A stretch of DNA of 64,000 bases from Leptospira fainei serovar Hurstbridge str. BUT 6 (GTDB taxonomy: Bacteria > Spirochaetota > Leptospiria > Leptospirales > Leptospiraceae), in the NCBI RefSeq assembly GCF_000306235.2, contig NZ_AKWZ02000002.1, forward strand, positions 200,001 through 264,000. Reading direction: 5' to 3'. The position numbers and the translations under genes are program-made. Shown here piece by piece: positions 27,129 through 35,568 of the stretch. Every line of letters starts with the position of its first letter. Positions within the stretch are counted from its first letter, which is position 1. The notes beneath the pieces are model-generated. The model was not told the DNA's origin. It saw only the letters and a program-made list of their open reading frames with translations, and searched no databases.

Positions 27129-28224
27129 ATATTTCGATTATAATGCGACCCATCCTCCCTATCCGGGTTTACTAGTAACCGTCATAAACGAGTACGAGGA
27201 AGATTTCTTTAATCCCTCCGGCCCGACACGTTTTTCCCTCGGAAGGCAGGGTAAGATAGAGGAAGCTCGAAAAACTCTAGGAAAACTCTCGGGAAAGGAT
27301 ACGAAGGGTTTCGTATTCTGCTCCACTGGAACGGAGGCGAACTATCTTCTCGCGATCCGGGCGAAGTCGCTCGTCAAGACTGTCGCTTATCTATCCCCAT
27401 ACGAACATTCCTCTTTTTATGAAGCGATGGAAAACGCGGGAATCCGGTATGAAAAATTTTCAGGCAACAAATCTGGACTCGTTTCTCTGCGAGAAATTGA
27501 GGAAAAGTTAACGGTACAACCGGGTCCGGTTTTCATTATACATGCAGGAAATGAAAGCGGGGTCGTTCAGCCCCTCCAAGAAATCGGACGATTATGCGAA
27601 AAATTCGGAGAGAGATTATTCTCGGACACGATGCAATCTTTCGGAAAGATCTCGGTTCCGTTCGAAGTTCTAAGCGGCTTTACTTTTTCCGGGCACAAAA
27701 TCGGCGGCGGCCTGGGTACGTCCGTACTTTGGTTCGATCCTAATCTATCCGCCAAGGCCGGCTTATTTAAAGGCGGAAACCAAGAGAATGGATTCCGAGC
27801 AGGGACCGAGAATTCACCCTCTATTATCGCGCTCGCGGAAGCCGCAAAACTTCAATTTTCCTTAATGGAAGAACGAAATATTAGATTACTGCAATTTAGA
27901 GCGAAAATCGAATCCGCTCTAAAAGAGGCGCGAGTGGAAATTGTCGCGGAATCTTCTCCGAGACTTCCTTCCACAACCTTCTGCATTTTGCCCACGGAAG
28001 ATTTGGATTTCTTTATGATGGGTATGGAAGAACGAGGTTTTGCTCTTTCTACCGGATCCTCTTGCAAATCAAGATCAAGAGAGCCTGCGCCTTCCTTATT
28101 GGAAATGGGTTATACGAAAGAAGAAGCGCTTCGAGCCGTACGAATTTCAACGGGAAGTTTCACGACGGAAGAAGAAGTGGATGATTTGATCAAAGCTTTC
28201 TTGGAAGTCCTTAAATCACTTTGA
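27115..28224 (+). CDS. cysteine desulfurase-like class V aminotransferase
   Basis: PLP-dependent protein of 369 residues of the NifS/IscS fold. Features: YFDYNATHPPYPG at the N-terminus, His98 (SPYEHSS), Asp171 (FSDTMQSFGK), the PLP Lys195 in FSGHKIGGGLG, and a Cys317 in TGSSCKSRS at the position of the desulfurase nucleophile. It would remove sulfur from cysteine for Fe-S clusters or thio-modification. Differences from IscS: Phe before DYNAT, and GHKIGGG instead of the more common GHKxxGPKG. The start ATG 27115 overlaps the preceding gene by 14 bases. No iscU or sufE lies next to it. Confidence 0.87.
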   Translation: MKRIKYFDYNATHPPYPGLLVTVINEYEEDFFNPSGPTRFSLGRQGKIEEARKTLGKLSGKDTKGFVFCSTGTEANYLLAIRAKSLVKTVAYLSPYEHSSFYEAMENAGIRYEKFSGNKSGLVSLREIEEKLTVQPGPVFIIHAGNESGVVQPLQEIGRLCEKFGERLFSDTMQSFGKISVPFEVLSGFTFSGHKIGGGLGTSVLWFDPNLSAKAGLFKGGNQENGFRAGTENSPSIIALAEAAKLQFSLMEERNIRLLQFRAKIESALKEARVEIVAESSPRLPSTTFCILPTEDLDFFMMGMEERGFALSTGSSCKSRSREPAPSLLEMGYTKEEALRAVRISTGSFTTEEEVDDLIKAFLEVLKSL

Positions 28225-28419
28225 TTCAGCATTTAACAAATTTCCACCCGATTCTTATTCCCGAAAATCCCGGTAGTAAAAGATTCGAACTAAGCAAAGC
28301 GGACTGGACCTCATATTCTAGAATTAAATTCTGCATTTCTATCCTTTCTGCAGAGATGCTAAAAACTCCTGATTCAATCGCAAATTCTTTCTTTAATCCG
28401 ACTTTCAGAGTTTTTTTGT

Positions 28420-28449
28420 TTGACTTACCTACCTACTAGTAGGTATATT
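28420..28449 (+). promoter_or_regulatory. promoter with embedded palindromic operator for TetR/thiolase
   Basis: A -35 element ttgact (28420-28425), 18-base spacer and -10 tatatt (28444-28449) form a good sigma-70-type promoter. A perfect 16-base palindrome tacctactagtaggta (28430-28445) fills most of the spacer and touches the -10. A TetR repressor bound there would block RNA polymerase. The regulator encoded just downstream is the obvious candidate, as TetR proteins often repress their own operons. The expected transcription start, about 7 bases beyond the -10, falls near the ATG at 28456, so the message may be leaderless. Confidence 0.75.
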
Positions 28450-28455
28450 TACTCT

Positions 28456-29031
28456 ATGAGCGCGCAACCCGACACAAAAGAGGAAATTCTTAAATTATCA
28501 AAATCTCTAGTGCAGACGAAAGGATTTCATTCGTTTAGCTATCAGGATATTTCGGATAAATTGAAGCTTAAGAAAGCGAGTATTCATTATCACTACCCTT
28601 CGAAGGCCGATTTAGGTAAAGAATTGCTAAAATCGTATTCCGAAAATTTCGAATCCTGGGCCGCTCAGCTTGAAAAAAGGAAATTAACGCCCAAAGAGAA
28701 GGTTGAAGAATTCTTTAGAATGTTCTCAAAAATACCCGGAAAGGGAGATAGAATCTGTCCCGGCGGCGCGTTCGGTCTTGATTTGGATTCCTTGCCTAAA
28801 TCGCTTAAGCTGAGTTACGAGAATTTTCAGGATCAGAAAATTCAATGGCTTTCCAAAGTTCTGAAGGAGGGACGGTCGGATGGATCGATCCGATCCTACG
28901 GAACTCCGCTGGAACAGGCCGAATGCATTTACTCTACGTTGCAAGGAAGCCTACAATATGTCAGGTCCGTCCATCAAACGAATAAGCTAAATGGAATATT
29001 CAACGTTCTGAGAAAATTCAACTTTAGTTAA
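28456..29031 (+). CDS. TetR-family regulator, probably autoregulated
   Basis: Protein of 191 residues. DNA-binding domain: GFHSFSYQDISDKL, then KKASIHYHYPSKADLG (about residues 20-60). The C-terminal half (SLPKSLKLSYENFQDQKIQW) resembles the AcuR-like TetR group. The ATG at 28456 is chosen because it directly follows the -10 box and gives the right start for the family; a frame extending upstream runs through the promoter. It stands 52 bases before a thiolase gene, so it probably controls fatty-acid or acyl-CoA metabolism through the adjacent palindrome. Confidence 0.88.
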   Translation: MSAQPDTKEEILKLSKSLVQTKGFHSFSYQDISDKLKLKKASIHYHYPSKADLGKELLKSYSENFESWAAQLEKRKLTPKEKVEEFFRMFSKIPGKGDRICPGGAFGLDLDSLPKSLKLSYENFQDQKIQWLSKVLKEGRSDGSIRSYGTPLEQAECIYSTLQGSLQYVRSVHQTNKLNGIFNVLRKFNFS

Positions 29032-29083
29032 TGAAATTTTAATTTTTGCCTACGATTAGGAATGCAGATAGAGGAGAACATAA

Positions 29084-30319
29084 ATGGAAAACACGTTTAT
29101 CATAGATACGATCAGGACTCCTAGAGGAAAAGGAAAGGCAGGAAAAGGAGCTCTCAATAAACTGCATCCGCAAGAATTATTGGCCCAAACTCTCTCTCAT
29201 CTTACCGAATTGTCGGGCATTCCAAATTCGGAAGTCGAAGATGTAATCGTCGGCTGCGTTTCTCAGGTGGAAGAACAGGGAGCCAATATTGCCCGAAACG
29301 CGGTTCTTTCCGCGGGCTTCCCCGAAACGGTAACGGGGGTTACTTTAAATCGTTTTTGCGGTTCCGGTTTGCAAGCGGTCAATTTTGCTGCAGCTTCTAT
29401 TTTGTCGGGAATGCAGCACGTAATGATCGGCGGCGGCGTTGAAAGCATGTCTAGATATCCCTTAAACGCCGATGGAGGCGGAACCGACGGATGGAACCAG
29501 CATCTTCGTAAAAGAATCTATCAAGTTCCCCAAGGAATTAGCGCAGACCTAATTGCTACGATCGAGAATTTTTCGAGGGAAGAGCTGGACAGTTTCTCGT
29601 TGGCGAGTCAAAAAAAGGCCGCAAATGCACAATCGGCAGGTTATTTCGAAAAAAGTTTATTCCCTGTTAGGAATTCAGAAACCGGTGAAATCATATTACA
29701 TAAAGATGAAATTCTAAGACCCGATACCACGTTGGAGGGTCTACTCGCACTTCCACCGTCTTTCACGGAAGTAGGCAAGACAGTACAAGAACCGATCGGA
29801 AAAACTTGGGATCAAATCGCCTTGTCCAAGTATTCGGAAATACCTGAAATCAAATACCTTCATACGGCCGGAAATTCAAGCGCATTGTCTGACGGCGCTG
29901 CGGCAGTTTTATTGGCCTCGGAAACATTTACGAAAGCGCATGGATTAAAGCCGAGAGCAAGAATCCGCGCAATCGCGACGGCTGGGAGCGAACCGGTGAT
30001 CATGCTGACCGCCCCTACGCCGGCTATAAAAAAAGTTCTATCGACATCCGGAATGTCGATTTCGAATATCGATCTTTGGGAAATCAACGAGGCATTCGCC
30101 GCGGTCCCATTACAGATCATGCGAGCTTTAAAAATAGATCCTGACCGAGTCAATGTAAATGGCGGATCGATCGCCCTAGGGCATCCGCTGGGTGCGACGG
30201 GAGCGATATTATTAGGAACTGCGTTAGATGAATTGGAGAGAAGGAATCTTTCCACCGCCTTAATTACGCTCTGTATCGCGGGTGGGCAAGCCGTAGCGAC
30301 AATCATTGAGCGCGTATAA
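29084..30319 (+). CDS. acetyl-CoA acyltransferase (thiolase)
   Basis: Protein of 411 residues with all thiolase residues: Cys92 in [11 protein letters not shown], His367 in [15 protein letters not shown], and Cys397 in LCIAGGQAV. Thiolases either cleave 3-ketoacyl-CoA in beta-oxidation or condense two acetyl-CoA. The strong ribosome site GAGGAGA precedes the start. It follows the TetR gene and is likely under the same promoter and operator. Chain-length preference cannot be read from sequence, so fadA/fadI or atoB naming is left open. Confidence 0.93.
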   Translation: MENTFIIDTIRTPRGKGKAGKGALNKLHPQELLAQTLSHLTELSGIPNSEVEDVIVGCVSQVEEQGANIARNAVLSAGFPETVTGVTLNRFCGSGLQAVNFAAASILSGMQHVMIGGGVESMSRYPLNADGGGTDGWNQHLRKRIYQVPQGISADLIATIENFSREELDSFSLASQKKAANAQSAGYFEKSLFPVRNSETGEIILHKDEILRPDTTLEGLLALPPSFTEVGKTVQEPIGKTWDQIALSKYSEIPEIKYLHTAGNSSALSDGAAAVLLASETFTKAHGLKPRARIRAIATAGSEPVIMLTAPTPAIKKVLSTSGMSISNIDLWEINEAFAAVPLQIMRALKIDPDRVNVNGGSIALGHPLGATGAILLGTALDELERRNLSTALITLCIAGGQAVATIIERV

Positions 30320-30388
30320 GCGTATATATCCGCCGGAGCATTTTATTACGGGTAAAACCGAGACCTACATTTTCTTAAGGTCTCTCTA

Positions 30389-31534
30389 CTAGCGAAGATC
30401 CTTAAAGACCGTCTCTGCGTATCGATCCGTCATTCCAGCCACAAAGTCGCAAACACTTCTATCCAATCCTTCGGATTCGATTCGTATCCTGTAAGTCTCG
30501 GGAATTTCTTTCGGGTGCTGCTGAAAGTATTTAAAGAGCACCGCTATCATATCCCTTCCTTGATCGCTCGTCTTAATGACTGAAGGGTGCCTGTATAAGG
30601 TTCTATATAAAAAGGATTTCAGCTCTCTGACTTTTTCTCCGAACTCTAAATCGAATCCGATGATTTTTTTGCCTTCCGCGTAAACTCTATTTAAATCGTT
30701 CCGGTTTTTAATTTTATACTCAAGAAGACGACGATGAACGATTTCGATAATGTGAGAAACCATGCCGTTGGTCAGCTCTCGAATCGTCGTTCGAATCCGG
30801 ACTTTCTCGTTTGCGTTCGGATAATGCTCTTTAGTTTTTCGACTCGTTTCCTTCCAAAGCGAAATCTCCTCCAACTCTTGCAAACGAAGATAGTCCATCT
30901 CTAAGCCGTCTTCGATATCATGATTTGTATAGGCGACTTCGTCGGCGAGATCGGCGCACTGTGCTTCTAGACTGGGGCCTTCCTGTTTTCTTTCCAATCC
31001 GAGAGATGAAGTGGAATATTCGGCTCCATGTTTCATTAGTCCCTTTAAAGTTTCGATGGAAAGATTTAATCCGGGAAATTCAGGATATCGAGTTTCCAGA
31101 TATCTTACGATCCGTATCGATTGCTTATTATGTTCAAAACCGCCCGAGACGGACATTAGTTCCGCGAGCATATCTTGTCCAGCATGACCGAAAGGAGTGT
31201 GACCTAAGTCGTGCGCGAGAGCAATCGTCTCCGCTAGTAAAGAATTCAGACCCAATGCCGCGGCGATCGTACGGGAAATTCCCGCAACTTCAAGAGTATG
31301 GGTTAATCTATTCCTGTAATTTTCTCCTACAGAATAAACGAAGACCTGAGTTTTATATTGAAGTCTCTTAAACGCACTCGAATGCACGACCCTATCTCGA
31401 TCACGCTGAAACGGGAGTCGATAGGAATGTTCTTCCTCAGGATATTCTCTTCCTCCCGTTCGATCATGGTGAACGGCGTATTCGCATAACAAGGAATTTT
31501 CCAGCTCAGATATGGCGAGTCGATCACGAAGCAC
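30389..31534 (-). CDS. dgt: dGTP triphosphohydrolase-like HD-domain protein
   Basis: Protein of about 381 residues. HD-superfamily metal residues: RLTHTLEV (His), AHDLGHTPFGH (His-Asp) and, further on, the Asp in DLADEVAYTNHDIEDG. The preceding HSSAFKRLQYKTQVF is typical of bacterial dGTPases, which cut dNTPs to deoxynucleoside and triphosphate. The start is uncertain: I chose GTG 31534 because it gives the length and N-terminus usual for the family (RDRLAISELENSLLCEYAV); a TTG at 31588 would add 18 atypical residues. Neither has a strong ribosome site. It is divergent from the DedA gene. Confidence 0.88.
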   Translation of the reverse strand: MLRDRLAISELENSLLCEYAVHHDRTGGREYPEEEHSYRLPFQRDRDRVVHSSAFKRLQYKTQVFVYSVGENYRNRLTHTLEVAGISRTIAAALGLNSLLAETIALAHDLGHTPFGHAGQDMLAELMSVSGGFEHNKQSIRIVRYLETRYPEFPGLNLSIETLKGLMKHGAEYSTSSLGLERKQEGPSLEAQCADLADEVAYTNHDIEDGLEMDYLRLQELEEISLWKETSRKTKEHYPNANEKVRIRTTIRELTNGMVSHIIEIVHRRLLEYKIKNRNDLNRVYAEGKKIIGFDLEFGEKVRELKSFLYRTLYRHPSVIKTSDQGRDMIAVLFKYFQQHPKEIPETYRIRIESEGLDRSVCDFVAGMTDRYAETVFKDLR

Positions 31535-31700
31535 TTCATGCCAAAATCTGACATAGATAAGCCTGCAGCAAGCCAAACATTTGAACAATTGCCCGGCGAA
31601 CTATTCGGAATTCCGGAATTCTATTTTTTTCTGTCCTCTTTTCCCCCCTGCGGATTTCATTGGTTGGAATTCCCTCAACCTGGAAGTCTTACATACGCTC

Positions 31701-32327
31701 ATGGATTTTCTCGCAATTTTAGTAGATTTCTTCTCAGGCTTCGGCCAGGGTTTCGCTTATATAGCCGTTTTTGCCACGCTACTCCTCTGCGGATTCGGTC
31801 TTCCTATTCCAGAAGACGTGTCTCTAGTTTCAGGCGGAGTGATCGCCGGTCTAGGATATGCAAATGAGCATATCATGTTTGCAGTCGGAATGGCTGGAGT
31901 TTTATTCGGGGACGGGACAGTGTTCCTGCTGGGAAGAATTTACGGGGTTCGCGTTTTACAGATTCCGTTCATCGCTCGATACATTACTCCCGAGCGATTC
32001 GAGAAAGTTCAGGAAAAATTTTCTCAGTACGGCAATTGGGTCGTCTTTATGGGTAGATTCATGCCGGGCCTTCGCATGCCGATTTATTTGACCGCGGGTA
32101 CTTCGGATCGAATTTCATTCTTTCGCTTTTTAACTTTAGACTTCATTGCAGCCGCCATTTCGGTACCGATATGGGTTTATTTGGGGCACTACGGGGCAAG
32201 TAATTTAGACACTCTAAGACATTGGATGCATCAGGGGCAAGCTACTGTCTTCGGAATCGTGGGAGCCGTTCTGATTATCGCTCTGGCAATCTTTTACATC
32301 AAAAAGAAACTCGCCGCGAGGCAATAG
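31701..32327 (+). CDS. DedA-family inner-membrane protein
   Basis: Protein of 208 residues from ATG 31701. The DedA/SNARE-associated domain is seen in GFGLPIPEDVSLVSGGVIAGLG (split over residues about 29-50) and GRFMPGLRMPIYLTAG (about 116-131), whose Arg and Gly-Pro residues are conserved. DedA proteins are proposed lipid scramblases or undecaprenyl-phosphate flippases that support membrane potential and envelope integrity. Its frame remains open upstream, but the added sequence lacks family similarity. An HNH gene follows 44 bases later. Confidence 0.9.
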   Translation: MDFLAILVDFFSGFGQGFAYIAVFATLLLCGFGLPIPEDVSLVSGGVIAGLGYANEHIMFAVGMAGVLFGDGTVFLLGRIYGVRVLQIPFIARYITPERFEKVQEKFSQYGNWVVFMGRFMPGLRMPIYLTAGTSDRISFFRFLTLDFIAAAISVPIWVYLGHYGASNLDTLRHWMHQGQATVFGIVGAVLIIALAIFYIKKKLAARQ

Positions 32328-32371
32328 TTTTACTCGACATTCTTTCCTGTTTTACTATTGTCTGGTTAGAT

Positions 32372-32923
32372 ATGGACGTCCTCGGTCAGCCGGTCTTGGT
32401 GCTGAACGCAACCTACGTTCCGGTTGCCATTCGTACGGTAAGGGATGCAATTGTTCTTCTTCTTCTTAATAAAGCCGAATTAATCAAAGATGAAAAAAAT
32501 CTTCTAATTCGTTCCGAAAAATTAAAACTATCAGCGCCTAGAATTATCCTTCTCACGGATTATTATAAAGTTCCGAGAAAACGACACAAACTCTCGAGAG
32601 AAAATATTTTTCTACGAGACAATTACGAATGCGTGTATTGTAGAAGGAAGCTCCCTACTTCCAGACTCACGTTAGATCATGTGATACCGAAAAGTCGTTG
32701 GGAAGAGATTGCTAAGGAGCGGAAACCCGCCGAATATCATACTTGGGAAAATCTAGTGACTGCTTGCCGGGATTGCAATACCAAGAAAGGCAATAAGCTG
32801 CTTCACGAATTGAAGTGGGAACTTCCCGAAAATCGGTCGACAAACAGAAGGCGTATCCCACTGTTTTCCGTATCCGACCAATTGGCCGAAAAATTCGGTT
32901 GGGCGGAATATATCCGCACATAA
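32372..32923 (+). CDS. HNH endonuclease
   Basis: Protein of 183 residues. The HNH nuclease domain is at about 84-135: CVYCRRKLPTSRLTLDHVIPKSR followed by NLVTACRDCNTKKGNK (read in two pieces), giving two Cys pairs for zinc and the catalytic DH. N-terminal PVLVLNATYVPVAIRTVRDA is the common lead of a widespread, stand-alone HNH family whose cellular role is unclear; it is not obviously linked to phage or restriction here. Its stop codon overlaps the ATG of the next gene (TAATG), so the two are coupled. Confidence 0.9.
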   Translation: MDVLGQPVLVLNATYVPVAIRTVRDAIVLLLLNKAELIKDEKNLLIRSEKLKLSAPRIILLTDYYKVPRKRHKLSRENIFLRDNYECVYCRRKLPTSRLTLDHVIPKSRWEEIAKERKPAEYHTWENLVTACRDCNTKKGNKLLHELKWELPENRSTNRRRIPLFSVSDQLAEKFGWAEYIRT

Positions 32924-33447
32924 TGAACAAAAATACCGTAACGATCCGGTCGGCAATTCTTCCACTCCTCTGCCTTTTCGTCGCAATTACGGATTGTTCT
33001 AGAAATTATTCGAATACCCCTATAGTAACCGCTCCCCCAACGATTATCGCAATCACTCCTATTGCCACGGGGTATGAAATTCGCTTACGTGCCGGTAATG
33101 CCGAATTTCTCTTCAATGGATATACCTTATTTAGCGGAAGTACTTCGTTTTCTTCCAGGAACCCGTCGAATTTTTCCCAAGGAGTTCCCTGCCAGCTACC
33201 GCTCAACTTGATTCCGAACCAACCGATCGAATATTCCATTGAAGTTAGTCCGACCGCCGGACCGTTAGCTCCGGTTCCAAGTGGTTCATCGCAAAACGCG
33301 AATCGAGTCTGCAAGATCGTTACGACTATTTCGAGCGGACAATATATAACTCTGCGATCTTCCGTAATTGCATTAAATTTGGTGGGGGGAACTGCTAAGG
33401 ACGTTTTCGTATTCTCTTTACCTTCCAATACGGTCGTCGTTCCTTAA
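32923..33447 (+). CDS. lipoprotein of unknown function
   Basis: Protein of 174 residues with a lipoprotein signal (IRSAILPLLCLFVAITDC, acylated Cys near residue 25). The mature part is rich in Ser, Thr, Pro and Ile. Its start overlaps the HNH stop codon by one base. I recognise no domain; the sequence resembles many Leptospira-specific lipoproteins. It converges with the J-domain gene, separated by 5 bases. Confidence 0.7.
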   Translation: MNKNTVTIRSAILPLLCLFVAITDCSRNYSNTPIVTAPPTIIAITPIATGYEIRLRAGNAEFLFNGYTLFSGSTSFSSRNPSNFSQGVPCQLPLNLIPNQPIEYSIEVSPTAGPLAPVPSGSSQNANRVCKIVTTISSGQYITLRSSVIALNLVGGTAKDVFVFSLPSNTVVVP

Positions 33448-33452
33448 TTGAA

Positions 33453-33947
33453 TTAGGATCGAAACCAAACTCCTATACGCTTTAGTGTTTCTTCCGCATC
33501 GGACCTCCAGATGCTAGTCGGAAAGTTCCGTATGAACTCCTGTAACGCCGTCTTCGCTTCCATTAAGTTTATTCTTAACTTTCTGAGTTCGGAGTTTTCC
33601 TCAGGATTTAAAAAAACGGGATTTCCTTCCGTCTTTTTAAAATATTCCTCCAAAGCGTCGGCGGCTATTTGTTTAGCGACTTTATACGTTAGGAAACCGT
33701 CCATATCCTCTTTTCCGCCCTCTTTGCGGGAATAGGAATGTGATTCCTCTTGTTTAGCTAATGACTCGAGTAAGACGTCCCGCAAATTTACGAGCTCCTT
33801 AAACAGAACATCGCTTTCGAATTCACCGGAATCAGGATGGTATTTTCTGGATAATTCTCTAAACCTAGATCGGACTAAGTCTTCGTTGTATTTTTTGGGA
33901 AGTCCGTAAAAATCAAGCGCCCGACTTAACAGGTCCCCGTCTTCCAA
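33453..33947 (-). CDS. J-domain protein in the flagellar chaperone operon
   Basis: Protein of 164 residues with an N-terminal J domain (about 9-60): helix, RSRFRELSRKYHPDS with the HPD motif at 37-39, then KELVNLRDVLLESL. J domains stimulate the ATPase of an Hsp70 such as DnaK. The C-terminal 90 residues have no known zinc-finger or substrate-binding part. The start is TTG 33947 with AAGGA seven bases upstream, and it overlaps the FlgN/FliT-like gene by 22 bases. Position in the fliS operon suggests a role with export chaperones; that is inference. Confidence 0.8.
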   Translation of the reverse strand: MEDGDLLSRALDFYGLPKKYNEDLVRSRFRELSRKYHPDSGEFESDVLFKELVNLRDVLLESLAKQEESHSYSRKEGGKEDMDGFLTYKVAKQIAADALEEYFKKTEGNPVFLNPEENSELRKLRINLMEAKTALQEFIRNFPTSIWRSDAEETLKRIGVWFRS

Positions 33948-34363
33948 CCGCTTTTCCTTTGGGCAAGAAATTTCTTTAACTGGATATTGGTTTGAACGAG
34001 ATTCAATTCTTTTTGGTATTCGAATAGGATCCGTTCCATTAGCGAACCGACTTTTTCGTTTAGATCTCTAGACTCTTCCAGTTTGCGGAAAAGTTCGTCC
34101 GCTAACTGAATCATATTCAGGGATTGGGGAGAAGATTCTTCCAAGAGTTCTATCTTTCTGTCGAGAGAAAACATGTTCTCGACAAGCGTTACATTCTGCC
34201 CTTCGATTCTAGCAGCTGCTTCTCCGTCGCCGTGGCCTAAAACCTCAAGCTGCCGTTTCTGAAGGGAAATCACTTCGTCCAACAGTTTGATTTTTTGGCC
34301 GTATAACTCCGTTAAGGAGTCCTCTCGAGAATCGAATTGCTTAGTTTCCTTCCGTTTTGGCAC
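33926..34363 (-). CDS. FlgN/FliT-like flagellar chaperone candidate
   Basis: Protein of 145 residues, almost entirely helical and charged (KIKLLDEVISLQKRQLEVL, then LADELFRKLEESRDLNEKV). Size, coiled-coil character and the position directly after fliS fit FlgN or FliT, which are small export chaperones for hook-associated or cap proteins. No sequence motif proves the assignment. It is separated from fliS by 40 bases and overlaps the J-domain gene, forming a three-gene operon. Confidence 0.6.
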   Translation of the reverse strand: MPKRKETKQFDSREDSLTELYGQKIKLLDEVISLQKRQLEVLGHGDGEAAARIEGQNVTLVENMFSLDRKIELLEESSPQSLNMIQLADELFRKLEESRDLNEKVGSLMERILFEYQKELNLVQTNIQLKKFLAQRKSGWKTGTC

Positions 34364-34403
34364 TGCGAACTTCCTCTTCCTCTAGGTTCGGAAATTTGTG
34401 GAA

Positions 34404-34853
34404 TTAACCTTGGAGAGAGAGTCCCGAACTGCGAGTACCTGGAGCCGGCATCGCTACAACGGAACCTTTTTCTTTTTTCTCTACTTCGTCCCAGGCGTTT
34501 TTAAGATCCTCAAGGTATTTGATAATTTCCTTCATAATCTCGGAATCTTTGCGCATATTGGCTTCTAAAAGACGTTTTTTTACATAAACGTAAATGCCGA
34601 GAAGGTTATTCGCGACCTCTCCGCCGTCTTCCAAATTCAAAGCTAGCATTAATTCCGTAACAATATCCTGGGCTTTTAGGATATTGTTATTAACCACATC
34701 ATACTTGCGGGGCGTATTGTTTTCCATCGCCACATTTAAGAAGCGAATCGCTCCTTCATAAAGCATTACGATAAGCCGTCCCTGACTAACAGTAGAAATT
34801 TCATTCGATTTATACTGTTCGACAGAGGCCGTCGATTTTCTAGCAAGTGACAT
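34404..34853 (-). CDS. fliS: flagellin export chaperone FliS
   Basis: Protein of 149 residues with the FliS pattern: YKSNEISTVSQGRLIVMLYEGAIRFL near the N-terminus (read as two pieces), then a helical body NNNILKAQDIVTELMLALN and the flagellin-binding region LLGIYVYVKKRLLEANM. It binds flagellin in the cytoplasm and keeps it unfolded for export to the periplasmic flagellum. The ribosome site AGGAGAG precedes the ATG well. First gene of its operon, divergent from purN. Confidence 0.93.
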   Translation of the reverse strand: MSLARKSTASVEQYKSNEISTVSQGRLIVMLYEGAIRFLNVAMENNTPRKYDVVNNNILKAQDIVTELMLALNLEDGGEVANNLLGIYVYVKKRLLEANMRKDSEIMKEIIKYLEDLKNAWDEVEKKEKGSVVAMPAPGTRSSGLSLQG

Positions 34854-34940
34854 GTGTCTCTCCTGAAATACTCTTCGACAAAATCCGGGACCGCCTTAAC
34901 GTAGGTGGATAATTCTTAAGCGTATCTTGAGCGAAAATTC

Positions 34941-35567
34941 TTGGCAAGCCTGTTTCCTAAACCTAGAAAAAAGCTTGTTTTTTTAGCCTCCGGTCGCGGT
35001 TCCAACTTGGAAGCCGTCCTTTCGGCGGTCAAAAAGCGAAAAATTCCCGGAATTCCTCAGTTTCTGTTTTCCGACGATCCAAATGCGCCCGCTATCGGCA
35101 TTGCGGCAAAATACGGCCTACCAGGTAAGATATTAGAATTTAAATCTTTTTCTCGAAAGGAAGATTACCATGCCTCCCTTTTCGAAATCCTGGATTCAGC
35201 TTCCCCGGATCTGATCGTGGCCTGCGGTTATATGAGAATTCTACGCCCTGAGATCATTCGTAGATTTCAGAACAGAATCATTAATATTCATCCTTCACTA
35301 TTACCCTCTTTCCCAGGATTGAACGCGCAAAAGCAGGCGTTCGAATATGGCGTCAAAATTGCCGGGTGTACCGCGCATTTTGTGGACGAGGGCGTGGATT
35401 CGGGACCGATCATTCTCCAAGGATCCGTGAAAATCGACTCAAAGATGACGGAAAGAGAATTGACTCTAGCCATTCTCAACGAGGAACATAAAATCCTGCC
35501 TCTCGCAGTGAAACTCTTCTGCGAAGATAGGCTCTCCATTAAAAATAGGAAGGTCTCCATCCTCTAG
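34941..35567 (+). CDS. purN: phosphoribosylglycinamide formyltransferase
   Basis: Protein of 208 residues. GAR-binding loop [11 protein letters not shown] at 14-24, then the catalytic region [12 protein letters not shown] (Asn and His) and [10 protein letters not shown] with the Asp of the triad. It transfers a formyl group from 10-formyl-tetrahydrofolate to GAR in purine synthesis. The start is a TTG at 34941 without a strong ribosome site, so the N-terminus is approximate. Its stop codon lies one base before the purH start. Confidence 0.93.
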   Translation: MASLFPKPRKKLVFLASGRGSNLEAVLSAVKKRKIPGIPQFLFSDDPNAPAIGIAAKYGLPGKILEFKSFSRKEDYHASLFEILDSASPDLIVACGYMRILRPEIIRRFQNRIINIHPSLLPSFPGLNAQKQAFEYGVKIAGCTAHFVDEGVDSGPIILQGSVKIDSKMTERELTLAILNEEHKILPLAVKLFCEDRLSIKNRKVSIL

Positions 35568-35568
35568 C

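Noticed and set aside
30360..30388. gagacc/ggtctc hairpin between thiolase and dGTPase genes
   Set aside because: Long loop and weak T tract on either strand; listed only as possible.
32372..32923. HNH protein as a defence or homing nuclease
   Set aside because: It belongs to a widespread stand-alone chromosomal family and has no defence, intron or phage gene around it.
34854..34940. purine riboswitch upstream of purN
   Set aside because: The 87-base divergent spacer is too short for one together with the fliS promoter and has no conserved aptamer core.
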